A stretch of 64,000 nt of DNA from Providencia burhodogranariea DSM 19968 (GTDB taxonomy: Bacteria > Pseudomonadota > Gammaproteobacteria > Enterobacterales > Enterobacteriaceae). Within the stretch, counting starts at the first letter, position 1; each line of letters starts with the position of its first letter. Location: contig NZ_KB233223.1 in NCBI RefSeq assembly GCF_000314855.2, positions 102,040-166,039 of the forward strand, written 5' to 3'. The translations under genes and the position numbers were made by a program. The notes beneath the pieces are model-generated. The model worked only from the letters and a program-made list of their open reading frames with translations. It made no database searches and was not told the origin of the DNA. This document shows, in pieces, positions 30,983-45,461 of the stretch.

Positions 30983-32965
30983 TTGAGTGACATGGCGAAA
31001 AACCTAATTCTCTGGTTAGTCATCGCAGTTGTTCTGATGTCCTTGTTCCAGAGTTTTGGCCCAAGCGATTCGAATAGTCGCAGAGTTGATTATTCTACGT
31101 TTATCAATGAGTTAGCCCAGGATCAGGTACGTGAGGTTCGTATCACAGGTCGTGAATTAAACGTCAGAAAGGCTGATAATAGCCGCTACACAACTTATCT
31201 TCCTATGCAGGATGAGAAGTTGTTAGACACCATGCTAAACAAGCATGTAACTGTCGTTGGTGAACCACCAGAAGAACCTAGCTTACTGACATCTATCTTC
31301 ATTTCTTGGTTCCCAATGCTTCTACTGATTGGTGTCTGGATTTTCTTTATGCGCCAAATGCAAGGTGGCGGTGGTAAGGGGGCAATGTCATTTGGTAAAA
31401 GCAAAGCCCGCATGCTGACAGAAGATCAGATTAAAACAACTTTCGCTGATGTAGCGGGTTGTGATGAAGCAAAAGAAGAAGTTGGTGAAATAGTTGAGTT
31501 CCTGCGTGAACCAGCTCGTTTCCAGAAACTGGGTGGCAAGATCCCGAAAGGTGTCCTGATGGTAGGGCCTCCGGGTACAGGTAAAACATTGCTTGCAAAA
31601 GCAATTGCTGGTGAAGCAAAAGTACCTTTCTTTACTATTTCAGGCTCAGACTTTGTTGAAATGTTTGTTGGTGTTGGTGCTTCTCGTGTTCGTGATATGT
31701 TCGAACAAGCGAAAAAAGCAGCACCTTGTATCATCTTTATCGATGAAATCGATGCAGTTGGTCGTCAACGTGGTGCAGGTTTAGGTGGTGGTCACGATGA
31801 GCGTGAGCAAACATTAAACCAGATGCTAGTTGAAATGGATGGCTTTGAAGGCAATGAAGGTATTATCGTTATTGCTGCGACTAACCGTGCTGATGTTCTT
31901 GACCCTGCGTTACTTCGTCCAGGCCGTTTTGACCGTCAGGTTGTTGTTGGTTTACCTGATGTTCGTGGTCGTGAACAAATATTGAAAGTGCATATGCGTC
32001 GTGTTCCTATTGATCCTAGCGTAGACACCTTTATTTTAGCTCGTGCAACACCTGGTTTCTCGGGGGCTGAATTAGCTAACTTAGTTAACGAAGCTGCATT
32101 GTTTGCTGCACGTTCAAATAAGCGTGTTGTTTCGATGGTTGAGTTTGAAAAAGCGCGCGACAAGATTTGGATGGGTGCAGAACGCCGCTCCCTGATGATG
32201 ACGGAAGAGCAAAAAGAGTCGACCGCTTATCACGAAGCAGGGCACATGATTATTGGTCATTTAATGCCTGAGCATGACCCTGTACATAAAGTAACTATCG
32301 TTCCACGTGGACAAGCACTTGGTGTCGCATTCTTCTTACCTGAAGGTGATGAAGTTAGTCGTAGCCGCTTGAAACTCGAAGGTATGATTGCAACTGCTTA
32401 TGCAGGTCGTATTGCTGAAGAGTTGATTTATGGTCGCGATAAAGTGACGACAGGTGCTTCATCTGATATTCAATTTGCTACCAATACTGCCCGTAATATG
32501 GTGACTCAATGGGGCTTCTCAGACCGTTTAGGCCCAATGCAATATTCTAAAGAAGAAGGTCCTGCATTCTTAGGTCGCTCTTCTGGTAATGGTGCAAGTA
32601 TCTCTGATGAAACAGCACGTATCGTAGATGAAGAGATCAAAATTATTCTAGATCGCTGCTATCAGCTGGCTGTTAAAACTTTAACAGATAATATCGATAT
32701 TCTGCATGCTAGCAAAGATGCTTTATTGAAATATGAAACCATTGACATGCCACAGATTGATGATCTGATGAATAGGCGTCCAGTGCGTGAACCAGCGGGT
32801 TGGGATGAAGACAAGAAAGTGAGTAATGTAACAGGTTCATTTGGTAAAGGTACAACGGCATCCAAACCTGAAACAAATACTGATAATCCACAATCTGAAG
32901 AGCCAAAAAGCAGTGATGATGAATCGAATTCATCAGATAACACAAACGATAACAAGCCACAGTAG
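30983..32965 (+). CDS. ftsH: membrane-anchored ATP-dependent zinc metalloprotease FtsH
   Basis: 660-residue AAA protease that degrades membrane and regulatory proteins such as LpxC and sigma32. Two membrane segments (about 8-27 and 100-120) flank a periplasmic domain. The AAA module has Walker A GPPGTGKT, Walker B IIFIDEID and an SRH region with [12 protein letters not shown]. The zinc site is HEAGH (about residues 417-421). The TTG at 30983, 9 nt after GAGG, is the likely start; an ATG three codons in is the alternative. The Ser/Asp/Asn-rich tail is longer than in E. coli. Confidence 0.96.
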   Translation: MSDMAKNLILWLVIAVVLMSLFQSFGPSDSNSRRVDYSTFINELAQDQVREVRITGRELNVRKADNSRYTTYLPMQDEKLLDTMLNKHVTVVGEPPEEPSLLTSIFISWFPMLLLIGVWIFFMRQMQGGGGKGAMSFGKSKARMLTEDQIKTTFADVAGCDEAKEEVGEIVEFLREPARFQKLGGKIPKGVLMVGPPGTGKTLLAKAIAGEAKVPFFTISGSDFVEMFVGVGASRVRDMFEQAKKAAPCIIFIDEIDAVGRQRGAGLGGGHDEREQTLNQMLVEMDGFEGNEGIIVIAATNRADVLDPALLRPGRFDRQVVVGLPDVRGREQILKVHMRRVPIDPSVDTFILARATPGFSGAELANLVNEAALFAARSNKRVVSMVEFEKARDKIWMGAERRSLMMTEEQKESTAYHEAGHMIIGHLMPEHDPVHKVTIVPRGQALGVAFFLPEGDEVSRSRLKLEGMIATAYAGRIAEELIYGRDKVTTGASSDIQFATNTARNMVTQWGFSDRLGPMQYSKEEGPAFLGRSSGNGASISDETARIVDEEIKIILDRCYQLAVKTLTDNIDILHASKDALLKYETIDMPQIDDLMNRRPVREPAGWDEDKKVSNVTGSFGKGTTASKPETNTDNPQSEEPKSSDDESNSSDNTNDNKPQ

Positions 32966-32993
32966 GTTATCGTGACAATCAGTGTAATAAAAA

Positions 32994-33017
32994 AACCCCA
33001 GGTCTCTGGGGTTTTTT
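32994..33017 (+). terminator. hairpin between ftsH and folP
   Basis: Stem AACCCCAG/CTGGGGTT with loop GTCT, followed by TTTTT. folP starts only about 20 bp downstream, so this may be a partial terminator or attenuator inside the operon. Confidence 0.8.
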
Positions 33018-33036
33018 ACGTTAAGGTTAATTGACC

Positions 33037-33885
33037 ATGAAAATTAGGGCAAGAGGTAGTGAACTAGATTTATCAATTCCCAAAGTGATGGGGATTTTGA
33101 ATGTCACTCCTGATTCATTTTCAGATGGTGGCACCCATAATCGTTATCATGATGCACTTGAACATGTTGCTAGAATGGTTAGTGAAGGTGCTGCTATTAT
33201 TGATATTGGTGGAGAATCTACTCGCCCTGGTGCAGCTGAAGTCTCTATTAATGAAGAACTCGATAGAGTGATCCCTGTCGTTGAAGCGATAGCTAAACGT
33301 TTTGATGTTTGGATTTCAGTTGACACGTCTAAGGCCGAGGTAATGTCAGAGGCTGCTAAGTCGGGTATGCATTTAATCAATGACATACGTTCACTGCATG
33401 AAATTGGCACACTTGAAGTTGCAGCACAAACAGGTTTACCTGTTTGTATCATGCATATGCAAGGTCAACCAAGAACCATGCAAGATGCACCTGATTATAA
33501 AAATGTTGTGAGTGAAGTTAAAGATTACCTAAATGCTGAAATTAAGCGTTGTGTTGCCGCAGGGATTAAAAAACAACAAATAATACTTGATCCAGGTTTT
33601 GGCTTTGGGAAAAACTTGTCGCATAATTATCAATTGTTGGCAAACTTAAAACAATTTCATGATTTAGGACTACCGCTATTGGCTGGGATGTCACGTAAGT
33701 CTATGATTGGACAATTATTGAATGTTCCACCTCAAGAACGACTTGTAGGAAGTCTTGCATGTGCAACAATTGCTGCAATGCAAGGCGCTCAAATTATTCG
33801 TGTTCATGATGTCAAAGAAACCGTTCAAGCAATGAAGATCGTTCAGATGACTCTGTCAGAAAAGGAAAAGTTAGCGTATGAGTAA
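33037..33885 (+). CDS. folP: dihydropteroate synthase
   Basis: 282-residue folate enzyme, the sulfonamide target. The pterin motifs [15 protein letters not shown] (about 18-32) and GGESTRPGA, and the C-terminal [14 protein letters not shown] are conserved. The ATG at 33037 gives the E. coli length; a TTG two codons upstream is closer to AAGG but less conserved. The last 8 bp overlap glmM. Confidence 0.96.
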   Translation: MKIRARGSELDLSIPKVMGILNVTPDSFSDGGTHNRYHDALEHVARMVSEGAAIIDIGGESTRPGAAEVSINEELDRVIPVVEAIAKRFDVWISVDTSKAEVMSEAAKSGMHLINDIRSLHEIGTLEVAAQTGLPVCIMHMQGQPRTMQDAPDYKNVVSEVKDYLNAEIKRCVAAGIKKQQIILDPGFGFGKNLSHNYQLLANLKQFHDLGLPLLAGMSRKSMIGQLLNVPPQERLVGSLACATIAAMQGAQIIRVHDVKETVQAMKIVQMTLSEKEKLAYE

Positions 33886-35215
33886 CCGTAAATATTTTGG
33901 TACTGATGGTATTCGTGGCAAAGTAGGTGATAGCCCAATCACACCTGATTTTGTTTTAAAATTAGGTTGGGCGGCAGGTAAAGTGCTTGCACGACACGGT
34001 TCTCGTAAAATTATTATTGGTAAAGATACGCGAATTTCTGGCTATATGTTGGAGTCATCTCTAGAGGCAGGTCTTGCAGCCGCTGGGTTATCGGCTTCAT
34101 TTACCGGTCCGATGCCGACACCGGCTGTTGCATATCTTACTCGTACCTTCCGCGCAGAAGCCGGTATCGTAATATCAGCTTCCCATAATCCTTACTATGA
34201 TAATGGGATTAAATTCTTTTCCATTGATGGTACAAAATTACCAGATGAAGTCGAAGAAGCAATCGAAGCTGAAATGGAAAAACCAATTACTTGCGTTGAA
34301 TCTGCTGAGCTAGGTCGTGCAAACCGTATCGTGGATGCTGCGGGTCGTTATATTGAATTTTGTAAGGGAACTTTCCCAAGTGAGCAAAGCCTTTCAAGTT
34401 TAAAAGTCGTTCTTGATTGTGCAAATGGTGCTACCTACCATATTGCTCCGAACGTATTCCGCGAGTTAGGTGCAGAAGTTATCGCTATTGGCTGTGAACC
34501 AAATGGAATCAACATCAATGAACAGTGTGGTGCCACCGATGTGCGTATGCTGCAAGAACGTGTAATTGCAGAAAAAGCACATGTAGGTCTCGCATTTGAT
34601 GGTGATGGTGACCGTTTGATCATGGTTGATCATCAAGGTAATAAAGTTGATGGCGACCAAATATTGTATATCATCGCTCGCGAAGCCTTGCGTCAAGGTC
34701 AATTAAAAGGCGGTGTTATTGGTACGCTAATGAGCAATATGGGACTTGAAATTGCGCTAAAACAGCTTGGAATTCCTTTTGAGCGTGCAAAAGTTGGTGA
34801 TCGCTATGTACTCGAAAAGCTTCAAGAAAAAGGCTGGCGTATGGGCGCTGAAAACTCAGGTCATATTATTTTATTAGATAAAACGACTACAGGTGATGGG
34901 ATTGTTGCAGGTTTGCAAGTTCTCAGTGCTATGGTTCGCAACCAAATGAGTTTGCATGATTTATGCAGTGGAATGAAATTACTACCTCAAATATTGGTTA
35001 ATGTTCGTTTCTCTGGTTCTCATGACCCATTACAAAGTGATGAAGTATTGGCAGCGCACGAACAAGTTGAAAAAGAACTTGCAGGTAAAGGTCGTGTACT
35101 TCTTAGAAAATCAGGTACAGAGCCTCTGATCCGCGTTATGGTTGAGGGCGAAAATGAAGCTGATGTATTGGCAATGGCAAATCGTATCGCTGATGCAGTG
35201 AAAGCCGCAGGTTAA
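33878..35215 (+). CDS. glmM: phosphoglucosamine mutase
   Basis: 445-residue enzyme converting glucosamine-6-phosphate to glucosamine-1-phosphate for UDP-GlcNAc synthesis. The active-site phosphoserine loop [12 protein letters not shown] (Ser near 102), the metal loop DGDGDR and the sugar-binding GEN-type loop AENSGH are present, as is the phosphate site [12 protein letters not shown]. Overlaps folP by 8 bp, so the genes are coupled, as in E. coli. Confidence 0.97.
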   Translation: MSNRKYFGTDGIRGKVGDSPITPDFVLKLGWAAGKVLARHGSRKIIIGKDTRISGYMLESSLEAGLAAAGLSASFTGPMPTPAVAYLTRTFRAEAGIVISASHNPYYDNGIKFFSIDGTKLPDEVEEAIEAEMEKPITCVESAELGRANRIVDAAGRYIEFCKGTFPSEQSLSSLKVVLDCANGATYHIAPNVFRELGAEVIAIGCEPNGININEQCGATDVRMLQERVIAEKAHVGLAFDGDGDRLIMVDHQGNKVDGDQILYIIAREALRQGQLKGGVIGTLMSNMGLEIALKQLGIPFERAKVGDRYVLEKLQEKGWRMGAENSGHIILLDKTTTGDGIVAGLQVLSAMVRNQMSLHDLCSGMKLLPQILVNVRFSGSHDPLQSDEVLAAHEQVEKELAGKGRVLLRKSGTEPLIRVMVEGENEADVLAMANRIADAVKAAG

Positions 35216-35478
35216 TAAAATTAACTTCATTATTGTTGTGTAAAAAGAACGCGCTAGCGAGGTTGGTAAAAATGTTGAAAGTTATTTCTCAAATTTGCTG
35301 TTTTTTTCTGCAAATGAACTCGTGAAATAAAATTTGACTTGCTTGTCGGCTCAGCTTTGGTTAGTATTCGCACCTGCTCAATCCCGTAAATATGTTTTTT
35401 GGCGGTGTTATGAGCGGGTGTGCAGTAATACAGGTCATAGTGATAGCGCTATGCACCGCAACTGAATAGGTAACTCAA

Positions 35479-35817
35479 ATGTATGTAGCTCTCTTAGTTA
35501 TTTTCTTGCTAGCATCTATCGGGCTTATTGGTCTGGTCATGTTACAGCAAGGTAAAGGTGCTGACATGGGTGCATCATTCGGTGCGGGTGCTTCTGCAAC
35601 ACTGTTTGGTTCATCGGGTTCTGGTAATTTCATGACTCGTATGACTGGAATCTTGGCTGCTGTGTTTTTCGTTATTAGTTTAATTCTTGGCAATATGACT
35701 GCCAATAAATATGGAACTGGTAGCAAATGGGAAAACATTAGTGAACCGGCAAAAGTCGAGCAACCAACAGACGTTCCGGTAGCACCAGCTACACCTACGA
35801 GTGATATTCCTCGTTAA
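35479..35817 (+). CDS. secG: protein translocase subunit SecG
   Basis: 112-residue inner-membrane protein that assists SecYEA translocation. Two membrane segments (about 2-22 and 52-71) enclose the conserved loop QQGKGADMGASFGAGAS. The C-terminal tail is Pro/Thr-rich. A 263-bp gap separates it from glmM, so it likely has its own promoter. Confidence 0.96.
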   Translation: MYVALLVIFLLASIGLIGLVMLQQGKGADMGASFGAGASATLFGSSGSGNFMTRMTGILAAVFFVISLILGNMTANKYGTGSKWENISEPAKVEQPTDVPVAPATPTSDIPR

Positions 35818-35914
35818 GTGTTATAGATTCCGGATGAAGGCGCTACAGCCATCATCAAAATAAGTAAAGAATTAGAGGTTATCGTTTGTTAGAAATGAAT
35901 AACCTCACCTCAGT

Positions 35915-36004
35915 GCCGAGGTGGTGAAATTGGTATACACGCTACCTTGAGGTGGTAGTGCCTACAAAACGGGCGTACGGGTTCAAGTCCCGTTCTCGGC
36001 ACCA
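35915..36004 (+). tRNA. leuU: tRNA-Leu (anticodon GAG)
   Basis: Acceptor arm GCCGAGG pairs with the 3' CTCGGC plus one G-U, with an A discriminator and encoded CCA (36002-36004). The anticodon loop TTGAGGT is closed by CTACC/GGTAG, giving GAG. The long variable arm and GGTTCAAGTCC T-arm are type II tRNA-Leu features. Located downstream of secG as in E. coli; argG, which lies next in E. coli, is missing. Confidence 0.97.
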
Positions 36005-36063
36005 TTATTTAAGATGACTTGTAATCTACGGGTTATCTGTGTAGTATATGTCACGTTTTCGAA

Positions 36064-36140
<77 letters not shown>

Positions 36141-36260
36141 TTTCTTAGTCATCATATTTTGTCAGATGCATTTATCGGAATTTCTCATCGATTTATCTAC
36201 ATTTTAAAGATATACTAAGAAAAAGGTGAACCCGTGGCACTACAGGGTCCAGTTTCATAA

Positions 36261-36284
36261 AGCCCCGAATTTCGGGGTTTTTTG
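36261..36284 (+). terminator. terminator between metY and rimP
   Basis: Palindrome AGCCCCGAA/TTCGGGGT followed by six T. It probably ends most metY transcripts, with read-through or antitermination into the rimP-nusA operon. Confidence 0.8.
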
Positions 36285-36344
36285 TTATTTGACAATCAAA
36301 TTAACTGGGCTTTTATAGCCCTTTTTTTATGTCTGGGGGTGGGC

Positions 36345-38329
<1,985 letters not shown>

Positions 38330-38352
38330 ACACTGTAGCAGGAAGGAACGGC

Positions 38353-41085
38353 ATGACAGAAACTGTAAAATCACTGGCAGCAGAAATTCAAACCACAGTT
38401 GAACGCCTGGTACAGCAATTTGCTGATGCAGGGATCAAGAAAACTGAGAATGACTCTGTTAACCAGTCAGAAAAAGAAACATTGCTGGGACACTTGAATC
38501 GCGAACAAGGCGGTTCGGTGGGTCAGCCAAGCAAATTAACACTACAACGTAAAACGCGTAGTACGTTGAGTGTTCCGATCACCGGTGGTAAGAGCAAATC
38601 GGTAAACGTAGAAGTCCGCAAAAAACGCACTTATGTGAACCGTGACGCTGAACAAGCGAATACGGAAGAGCAGGTGAAGCGTGAAGCGGAAGAGCAGGCA
38701 CAGCGTGAAGCTGAAGAACTGGCTCAACGTCAAGCACAAGAGAAGCGCCTAGCAGAAGAAAATGCAAAGCGTGAAGCTCAAGCAAAACGTGAAGCTGAAG
38801 ATAAAGCAAAACGTGAAGCAGCAGATAAAGCTACGCGCGAAGTAGCGGAAAGAGAAAAAGTGAAACCAAGCGAAAATCATCAAAAGTCTGGCAAAGCCAG
38901 TGAAAGCAATTCTGAAAAACAGCGCCTAGAAGCTGAAGCCGCCGCTCTAAAACGTAAAGCTGAAGAAGAAACTCAACGTAAAGTTGAAGCTGAAGCTAAA
39001 CGCGTTGTCGAAGAAGCCCGTAAAATGGCTGAAGAGAAAGGCGAAAAATGGATTAGTGAGACTAAAACTGAAGAAGACAGTGATTATCACACTACGACTT
39101 CTCAGCACGCTCGTGCTGCGGAAGATGAGAATGACGCTAAAGAAGAAGGTCGTCGTACTCGTAACCGTGCAGCTAAACCACCTCGTCAGAAGAAAGGCAA
39201 TAAACTCTCTGAAAAAGCAGATCGCGAAGAAGAGCGCGCTGCTGGACGTTCAGGTCGTACCAAAGGTAAACAACGCAAAGGTAGCTCTCTACAGCAAAGC
39301 TTTAACAAGCCAGCGGCAGCAGTAAACCGTGATGTTATTATCGGCGAAACGATCACCGTCGGTGAACTTGCGAACAAAATGGCTGTTAAAGGCTCACAAG
39401 TTATTAAAACAATGATGAAGATGGGCGCTATGGCGACTATCAACCAAGTCATTGACCAAGAAACTGCACAATTAGTCGCAGAAGAAATGGGACATAAAGT
39501 TATTCTTCGCCGTGAAAACGAACTCGAAGAAGCGGTAATGAATGACCGTGACACTGGTTCAGCAGTTAAAGAACCACGTGCACCAGTTGTTACTATTATG
39601 GGTCACGTTGACCATGGTAAAACTTCATTACTCGACTACATTCGTTCAACGAAAGTTGCATCTGGCGAAGCAGGTGGTATTACTCAGCACATTGGTGCTT
39701 ACCACGTGCAAACTGATAAAGGTATGATTACCTTTTTAGACACCCCAGGTCACGCAGCGTTTACCTCTATGCGTGCTCGTGGTGCTCAAGCAACAGATAT
39801 CGTTGTTTTAGTTGTTGCTGCAGATGATGGCGTAATGCCACAAACAGTTGAAGCTATCCAACATGCTAAAGCGGCAGGTGTACCAATTGTTGTTGCTGTA
39901 AACAAAATGGATAAACCAGAAGCTGATCCAGATCGTGTAAGAAATGAGCTGTCTCAGTACGGTGTTATTTCTGAAGAATGGGGTGGTGATACTCAGTTTA
40001 TCGGCGTTTCAGCGAAGAAAGGAACGGGTATTGATGAGCTACTTGATGCACTCTTGCTACAAGCTGAAGTTTTAGAACTGAAAGCGGTTTATGCAGGTAT
40101 GGCAAGCGGCGTTGTTGTTGAATCTTACCTCGATAAAGGTCGTGGTCCTGTGGCTACTATCCTTGTTCAAGAAGGTACGTTAAACAAAGGCGACATCGTT
40201 CTGTGCGGATTTGAATATGGTCGTATTCGTGCAATGCGTAATGAGCTAGGTAAAGAAGTTCAATCTGCTGGCCCATCAATCCCAGTTGAAATTTTGGGAC
40301 TTTCAAGCGTTCCTTCTGCTGGTGATGAAGCGACTGTTGTTCGTGACGAGAAAAAAGCGCGTGAAGTTGCCCTGTACCGTCAAGGTAAATTCCGTGATGT
40401 GAAACTGGCTCGTCAACAGAAATCTAAACTAGAAAACATGTTTGCTAACATGGAAGAAGGTAAAGTTTCTGAGCTGAACATTGTTCTGAAAACAGATGTT
40501 CAAGGTACTTGCGAAGCTATCACTGAATCACTCATGAAATTGTCAACTGATGAAGTTAAAATTAAAATCATTGGTTCTGGCGTGGGTGGTATCACTGAAA
40601 CGGATGCAACACTGGCTGCTGCGTCAAACGCAATCATTCTGGGCTTTAACGTTCGTGCTGATGCATCTGCTCGTCGCGTTGTTGAGAGTGAAAGTGTCGA
40701 TTTACGTTATTACTCAGTAATCTATAGCTTGATTGATGAAATTAAACAAGCTATGAGTGGTATGTTGGCGCCGGAATACAAACAGCAAATTATGGGTCTT
40801 GCAGAAGTCCGTGATGTGTTTAAATCACCGAAATTCGGTGCAATTGCTGGTTGTATGGTCACTGAAGGTACTATCAAACGTAATAACCCAATTCGCGTAC
40901 TACGTGATAACGTGGTTATTTACGAAGGTGAACTGGAATCACTGCGTCGCTTTAAAGATGATGTTAGTGAAGTTCGTAACGGTATGGAATGTGGTATCGG
41001 TGTTAAAAACTACAATGATGTCCGTACTGGCGATATGATCGAAGTCTTTGAAGTTATTGAAATTAAACGTTCTATCGATGGTTAA
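38353..41085 (+). CDS. infB: translation initiation factor IF-2
   Basis: 910-residue GTPase that places fMet-tRNA on the 30S subunit (E. coli 890). The N-terminal part (about 95-215) is a long charged coiled coil of [15 protein letters not shown]-type repeats. The G domain has [14 protein letters not shown] and NKMD (about 415-545), followed by domains II-IV ending [10 protein letters not shown]. The repeat-rich region is the variable part between species and accounts for the greater length. Internal starts giving shorter IF2 forms exist in E. coli; I could not fix one here. Confidence 0.97.
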   Translation: MTETVKSLAAEIQTTVERLVQQFADAGIKKTENDSVNQSEKETLLGHLNREQGGSVGQPSKLTLQRKTRSTLSVPITGGKSKSVNVEVRKKRTYVNRDAEQANTEEQVKREAEEQAQREAEELAQRQAQEKRLAEENAKREAQAKREAEDKAKREAADKATREVAEREKVKPSENHQKSGKASESNSEKQRLEAEAAALKRKAEEETQRKVEAEAKRVVEEARKMAEEKGEKWISETKTEEDSDYHTTTSQHARAAEDENDAKEEGRRTRNRAAKPPRQKKGNKLSEKADREEERAAGRSGRTKGKQRKGSSLQQSFNKPAAAVNRDVIIGETITVGELANKMAVKGSQVIKTMMKMGAMATINQVIDQETAQLVAEEMGHKVILRRENELEEAVMNDRDTGSAVKEPRAPVVTIMGHVDHGKTSLLDYIRSTKVASGEAGGITQHIGAYHVQTDKGMITFLDTPGHAAFTSMRARGAQATDIVVLVVAADDGVMPQTVEAIQHAKAAGVPIVVAVNKMDKPEADPDRVRNELSQYGVISEEWGGDTQFIGVSAKKGTGIDELLDALLLQAEVLELKAVYAGMASGVVVESYLDKGRGPVATILVQEGTLNKGDIVLCGFEYGRIRAMRNELGKEVQSAGPSIPVEILGLSSVPSAGDEATVVRDEKKAREVALYRQGKFRDVKLARQQKSKLENMFANMEEGKVSELNIVLKTDVQGTCEAITESLMKLSTDEVKIKIIGSGVGGITETDATLAAASNAIILGFNVRADASARRVVESESVDLRYYSVIYSLIDEIKQAMSGMLAPEYKQQIMGLAEVRDVFKSPKFGAIAGCMVTEGTIKRNNPIRVLRDNVVIYEGELESLRRFKDDVSEVRNGMECGIGVKNYNDVRTGDMIEVFEVIEIKRSIDG

Positions 41086-41184
41086 TTTCTTTCATATTCT
41101 GAATGATTTGGGCACATGTTAGCGCTAAGTAAAGTGAGCTATTATGTAGTTTGAATAATGACGGATATGCAGATTCATCTTTAA

Positions 41185-41206
41185 TTGGGGGGCTTTTGCC
41201 CCCCAA
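41185..41206 (+). other. perfect hairpin in the infB-rbfA gap
   Basis: Stem TTGGGGGGC/GCCCCCCAA with loop TTTT and no U-tract, 20 nt before the rbfA ATG and just upstream of its Shine-Dalgarno. It may act as an mRNA stability or processing element within the operon, or affect rbfA translation. Confidence 0.6.
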
Positions 41207-41225
41207 ACTGTCAGGAGATATAACG

Positions 41226-41636
41226 ATGGCAAGAGAATTCAGTCGTTCTCAGCGCGTAGCACAAGAAATGCAAAAAGAAATTGCAATTATCTTGCAGCGT
41301 GAAATTAAAGATCCTCGTATTGGTATGGCAACTGTTTCCGGTGTTGAGCTTTCAAGGGATTTGGCTTATGGTAAGATTTTCGTCACTTTCCTTAACATTT
41401 CTCATGAAGAGCATGAATCCCAGATGGTTGAAGATGGCATTAAAGCACTGAACGAAGCATCTGGCTATATTCGTTCCTTGCTTGGTAAAGCTATGCGTTT
41501 ACGTATCATTCCAGAGCTAACTTTCTCATACGATAGCTCATTGGTTGATGGTATGCGTATGTCTAACTTAGTTTCTAATGTCATTCGCAATGATGAGATC
41601 CGCCGCGTGAATGCGGACGAAAAAGAGGAAAAGTAA
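41226..41636 (+). CDS. rbfA: ribosome-binding factor A
   Basis: 136-residue KH-fold 30S maturation and cold-adaptation factor. [19 protein letters not shown] and [20 protein letters not shown] are diagnostic. The ATG at 41226 with AGGAG is chosen; 25 upstream codons of the open frame are unconserved and cross the hairpin. The stop TAA shares its last A with the truB ATG. Confidence 0.96.
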   Translation: MAREFSRSQRVAQEMQKEIAIILQREIKDPRIGMATVSGVELSRDLAYGKIFVTFLNISHEEHESQMVEDGIKALNEASGYIRSLLGKAMRLRIIPELTFSYDSSLVDGMRMSNLVSNVIRNDEIRRVNADEKEEK

Positions 41637-42589
41637 TGGGGCGTCGTCGTAGCGGCCGTGATATAGACGGTGTTTTGCTGCTGGATAAACCCACTGATAT
41701 TTCTTCAAATGATGCGCTGCAAAAAGTGCGGCGCTTCTTCAATGCAAATAAAGCGGGCCACACGGGTGCGTTAGATCCACTTGCAACAGGAATGCTTCCT
41801 GTTTGTCTCGGTGAAGCAACCAAATTCTCTCAATTTTTGCTCGATTCTGATAAGCGCTACCGTGTTATTGCACGCCTAGGGCAACGCACGGATACTTCAG
41901 ATTCCCACGGTGAAATCATTAGTGAGCGTAAAGTAAATTTTACACAGTCACAACTTGATGATGCGTTAAATTATTTTCGTGGTGATACACTTCAAGTTCC
42001 TTCCATGTACTCGGCATTAAAACATCAAGGTCGTCCCTTGTATGAATATGCACGTAAAGGGATTACTGTTGAGCGAGACGCTCGCCCTATCACAGTATAT
42101 GAATTGCAGTTTATTGGCTTAGAAAATGATGAGCTTGAGCTTGAAATCCACTGCTCTAAAGGCACTTATATTCGAACAATTATTGATGATTTAGGTGAAA
42201 TGCTAGGTTGTGGAGCACATGTGATTTATTTGCGCCGAATTCAGGTTGCAAATTATCCATATGAACGCATGATAACACTAGAGCAGCTAGCGGCTTTAAG
42301 GATTCAGGTTGATCAAGGCGAGGGTTCTTTTGAATCATTGCTCGACTCTCTATTATTGCCGATGGATACCGCAGTCGTTCATTTTCCAGCAGTTAATTTA
42401 ACTGAGGAAACTGCGGCATATTTTAAGCAAGGTCAGCCCGTTAGAGCAGATATCGGAAATTTAGCCGAAGGCGAAATGATTAGGGTCACCTGTGGTGATG
42501 CTCAGCGCTTTATTGGTATTGCTTTAATTAGTGAAGATATGCGGGTAGCACCACGACGTTTAGTCGTTGAAAATGAAGAATCAGCATAG
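41636..42589 (+). CDS. truB: tRNA pseudouridine-55 synthase
   Basis: 317-residue enzyme making pseudouridine 55 in the T loop of tRNAs. The catalytic Asp lies in [16 protein letters not shown] (about residue 48). The [16 protein letters not shown] and [16 protein letters not shown] motifs follow, with a C-terminal PUA-like domain. Starts on the last base of the rbfA stop (TAATG), so translation is coupled. Confidence 0.96.
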   Translation: MGRRRSGRDIDGVLLLDKPTDISSNDALQKVRRFFNANKAGHTGALDPLATGMLPVCLGEATKFSQFLLDSDKRYRVIARLGQRTDTSDSHGEIISERKVNFTQSQLDDALNYFRGDTLQVPSMYSALKHQGRPLYEYARKGITVERDARPITVYELQFIGLENDELELEIHCSKGTYIRTIIDDLGEMLGCGAHVIYLRRIQVANYPYERMITLEQLAALRIQVDQGEGSFESLLDSLLLPMDTAVVHFPAVNLTEETAAYFKQGQPVRADIGNLAEGEMIRVTCGDAQRFIGIALISEDMRVAPRRLVVENEESA

Positions 42590-42706
42590 CGGCGCTTATT
42601 GCTTTGCGTTTATAAGCAGCGTAGAATGGCGGCGCTTAATCTGTGAGATGCTAAATTAGAGATTGGCTCTCATTACATACATTTATACATTTTTTTGGAG
42701 TTTATT

Positions 42707-42976
42707 ATGTCTCTAAGTACTGAAGCGAAAGCAAAAATCGTTGCTGAATTTGGCCGCGGTGAAAATGACACTGGTTCAAGTGAAGTGCAAATCGCTCTTT
42801 TGACTGCACAAATTAACCATCTGCAAAGCCATTTCTCTGAGCACAAAAAAGATCACCACAGCCGTCGTGGACTGCTGCGTATGGTTGCTCAGCGTCGTAG
42901 ATTGCAAGCTTACCTGAAAAACAAAGATATCGTGGGTTACACCGCTCTTATCGAACGTCTGGGTCTGCGTCGCTAA
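42707..42976 (+). CDS. rpsO: 30S ribosomal protein S15
   Basis: 89-residue primary rRNA-binding protein. [25 protein letters not shown] and [17 protein letters not shown] are diagnostic. The ATG at 42707 has GGAG upstream; four upstream codons of the open frame are excluded. Confidence 0.97.
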   Translation: MSLSTEAKAKIVAEFGRGENDTGSSEVQIALLTAQINHLQSHFSEHKKDHHSRRGLLRMVAQRRRLQAYLKNKDIVGYTALIERLGLRR

Positions 42977-42993
42977 TCTAGTCAGTTTCAGTG

Positions 42994-43020
42994 GAAAGGG
43001 GCCAAATGGCCCCTTTTCTT
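42994..43020 (+). terminator. rpsO terminator
   Basis: Stem AAAGGGGCCA/TGGCCCCTTT followed by TCTT. As in E. coli, rpsO is separated from pnp by a terminator, with partial read-through expected. Confidence 0.8.
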
Positions 43021-43119
43021 CTAAAAGTTGCATTTAAAGTTGAAGTAATACTCGAATTATACTTAACTTGAATGCTAAGCTATGATTTATAATTAGTTGT
43101 TTAATTAAAGCCTCTTTAG

Positions 43120-43195
43120 CTACAACCGATTCGCGCGGCTAATGAGAGAATTGATAATTTGAATATCAGTCTTCTCATTAGTCGCGAGGCTGTAG
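43120..43195 (+). promoter_or_regulatory. pnp leader stem-loop (RNase III/PNPase autoregulation)
   Basis: A long imperfect inverted repeat: CTACA, TCGCG and GGCTAATGAGAG on the left pair with TTCTCATTAGTC, GCGAG and CTGTAG on the right. It sits about 60 nt before pnp. In E. coli the equivalent leader hairpin is cut by RNase III and then used by PNPase to destabilise its own mRNA; the same role is inferred. Confidence 0.8.
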
Positions 43196-43256
43196 TAGGA
43201 AGAGAAAGCCAATGCCACTAGAGATGCTCAGGTGGCCTAAAATGAAGGGTAATATT

Positions 43257-45380
43257 TTGTTAAATCCTATCGTTCGCAAATTTCAATACGGCCAACATAC
43301 CGTATCGATTGAAACAGGCATGATGGCCCGTCAAGCGACGGCGGCTGTTATGGTGAATATGGATGATACTGCGGTTTTCGTTACTGCGGTAGCTAAGAAA
43401 AAGGTTAAAGAAGGTCAGGATTTCTTCCCTCTGACTGTTAACTATCAAGAACGTACTTATGCAGCAGGTCGTATCCCAGGAAGTTTCTTCCGTCGCGAAG
43501 GTCGTCCTAGCGAAGGTGAAACTCTGGTCGCGCGTCTTATTGACCGCCCATTACGTCCACTGTTCCCAGAAAGCTTCTTGAACGAAATCCAAATCATTGC
43601 AACCGTGGTTTCTGTTAACCCACAAGTTAACCCAGATATCGTTGCTATGATTGGTGCTTCAGCAGCTTTAGCACTATCAGGTGTTCCATTCAATGGCCCG
43701 ATTGGTGCTGCACGTGTTGGCTTCATTGATGACCAATATGTTTTGAACCCAACAGCAGATGAACTTAAATCAAGCCGTCTTGATTTAGTTGTAGCAGGAA
43801 CAGAAAGTGCAGTGCTGATGGTTGAATCAGAAGCAGAGCTTCTGAGCGAAGAGCAGATGCTCGGCGCAGTTGTATTTGGTCATGACCAACAACAAGTTGT
43901 GATTAAAGAAATCAACGAATTAGTAAAAGAAGCTGGTAAAGAGAAGTGGGATTGGCAGCCAGAGCCAGTTAACCAAGCTCTGAGCGATAAAGTTGCTGAA
44001 CTTGCACAAAGCCGTATGGGTGATGCTTACCGTATCACTGATAAGCAAGAGCGTTATGCACAAGTTGACTTGATTAAAGATGAAGTCACTGCTGCAATCG
44101 TTGCTGAAGATGAAAACGTTGATACCTCTGAAATTTCAGATCTTCTTGCCAGCCTAGAAAAACAAGTTGTTCGTACACGTGTTATCCGTGGTGAGCCACG
44201 TATTGATGGTCGTGAGAAAGACATGGTTCGTGCACTTGATGTACGTACTGGTGTTCTACCACGCACACACGGTTCTGCACTATTTACACGTGGTGAAACT
44301 CAGGCGCTGGTAACAGCAACACTGGGTACTGAACGTGATGCACAGGTGATTGACCAGTTAATGGGTGAATACACTGATCGCTTCTTGTTCCACTATAACT
44401 TCCCTCCATACTCTGTTGGTGAAACTGGCATGGTCGGGTCACCTAAGCGTCGTGAAATTGGTCATGGTCGTTTAGCAAAACGTGGTGTTCTGGCTGTTAT
44501 GCCAAATCACGCTGATTTCCCATACACTGTTCGTGTTGTTTCAGAAATTACTGAATCAAACGGTTCATCATCAATGGCATCTGTATGTGGTGCTTCTTTG
44601 GCTCTGATGGATGCTGGTGTGCCAATTAAAGCTGCTGTTGCGGGTATCGCAATGGGCTTGGTTAAAGAAGGCAATGATTTCGTTGTTCTTTCTGACATCC
44701 TCGGAGATGAAGACCACTTAGGCGATATGGACTTTAAAGTTGCTGGTAGCCGTGAAGGTATCAGTGCACTGCAAATGGACATTAAGATTGAAGGTATCAC
44801 TAGCGAAATCATGCAAGTTGCATTGAACCAAGCGAAAGGCGCTCGCCTTCATATCTTAGGAACAATGGAACAAGCAATCAATGGTCCTCGTGAAGAGATT
44901 TCTGAATTTGCTCCACGCATCTACACTATCCGTATCAATCCAGACAAAATCAAAGATGTTATCGGTAAAGGTGGTTCAGTTATTCGTGCACTGACCGAAG
45001 AAACTGGTACAACTATTGAAATTGAAGATGATGGTACTGTTAAGATTGCTGCAACTGATGGCCTGAAAGCGAAAGAGGCTATTCGCCGTATCGAAGAAAT
45101 CACCGCAGAAGTTGAAGTTGGTCGTGTTTACCCAGGTAAAGTGACTCGTATCGTTGACTTTGGTGCATTCGTTGCAATCGGTGGCGGTAAAGAAGGTCTA
45201 GTTCATATTTCTCAAATCGCAGACAAGCGTGTTGAGAAAGTGACTGACTATCTGCAAATGGGTCAAGAAGTTCCTGTTAAGGTATTGGAAATCGATCGTC
45301 AAGGTCGTATCCGCCTAAGCATGAAAGAAGCTGTTGCGGCTGAAGAAACACCAGCACAGCAGCAGGATTCAGCACAATAG
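43257..45380 (+). CDS. pnp: polyribonucleotide nucleotidyltransferase (PNPase)
   Basis: 707-residue phosphorolytic 3'-5' exoribonuclease, part of the degradosome and able to add tails. Two RNase PH domains (first about 5-140; second about 320-540, with [23 protein letters not shown]), a KH domain (about 550-610, [20 protein letters not shown]) and an S1 domain (about 620-690). The TTG at 43257 with AAGGG 7 nt upstream gives [15 protein letters not shown], as in E. coli, which also starts with TTG. An upstream ATG at 43212 adds unconserved residues. Confidence 0.95.
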   Translation: MLNPIVRKFQYGQHTVSIETGMMARQATAAVMVNMDDTAVFVTAVAKKKVKEGQDFFPLTVNYQERTYAAGRIPGSFFRREGRPSEGETLVARLIDRPLRPLFPESFLNEIQIIATVVSVNPQVNPDIVAMIGASAALALSGVPFNGPIGAARVGFIDDQYVLNPTADELKSSRLDLVVAGTESAVLMVESEAELLSEEQMLGAVVFGHDQQQVVIKEINELVKEAGKEKWDWQPEPVNQALSDKVAELAQSRMGDAYRITDKQERYAQVDLIKDEVTAAIVAEDENVDTSEISDLLASLEKQVVRTRVIRGEPRIDGREKDMVRALDVRTGVLPRTHGSALFTRGETQALVTATLGTERDAQVIDQLMGEYTDRFLFHYNFPPYSVGETGMVGSPKRREIGHGRLAKRGVLAVMPNHADFPYTVRVVSEITESNGSSSMASVCGASLALMDAGVPIKAAVAGIAMGLVKEGNDFVVLSDILGDEDHLGDMDFKVAGSREGISALQMDIKIEGITSEIMQVALNQAKGARLHILGTMEQAINGPREEISEFAPRIYTIRINPDKIKDVIGKGGSVIRALTEETGTTIEIEDDGTVKIAATDGLKAKEAIRRIEEITAEVEVGRVYPGKVTRIVDFGAFVAIGGGKEGLVHISQIADKRVEKVTDYLQMGQEVPVKVLEIDRQGRIRLSMKEAVAAEETPAQQQDSAQ

Positions 45381-45461
45381 GCTGAATCTGAACAGCGCCC
45401 TATGGATGTAGGGCGTAATTAGCCATAATGTGCTGAATTAGTGGTAATGTAAGGACGGAGT

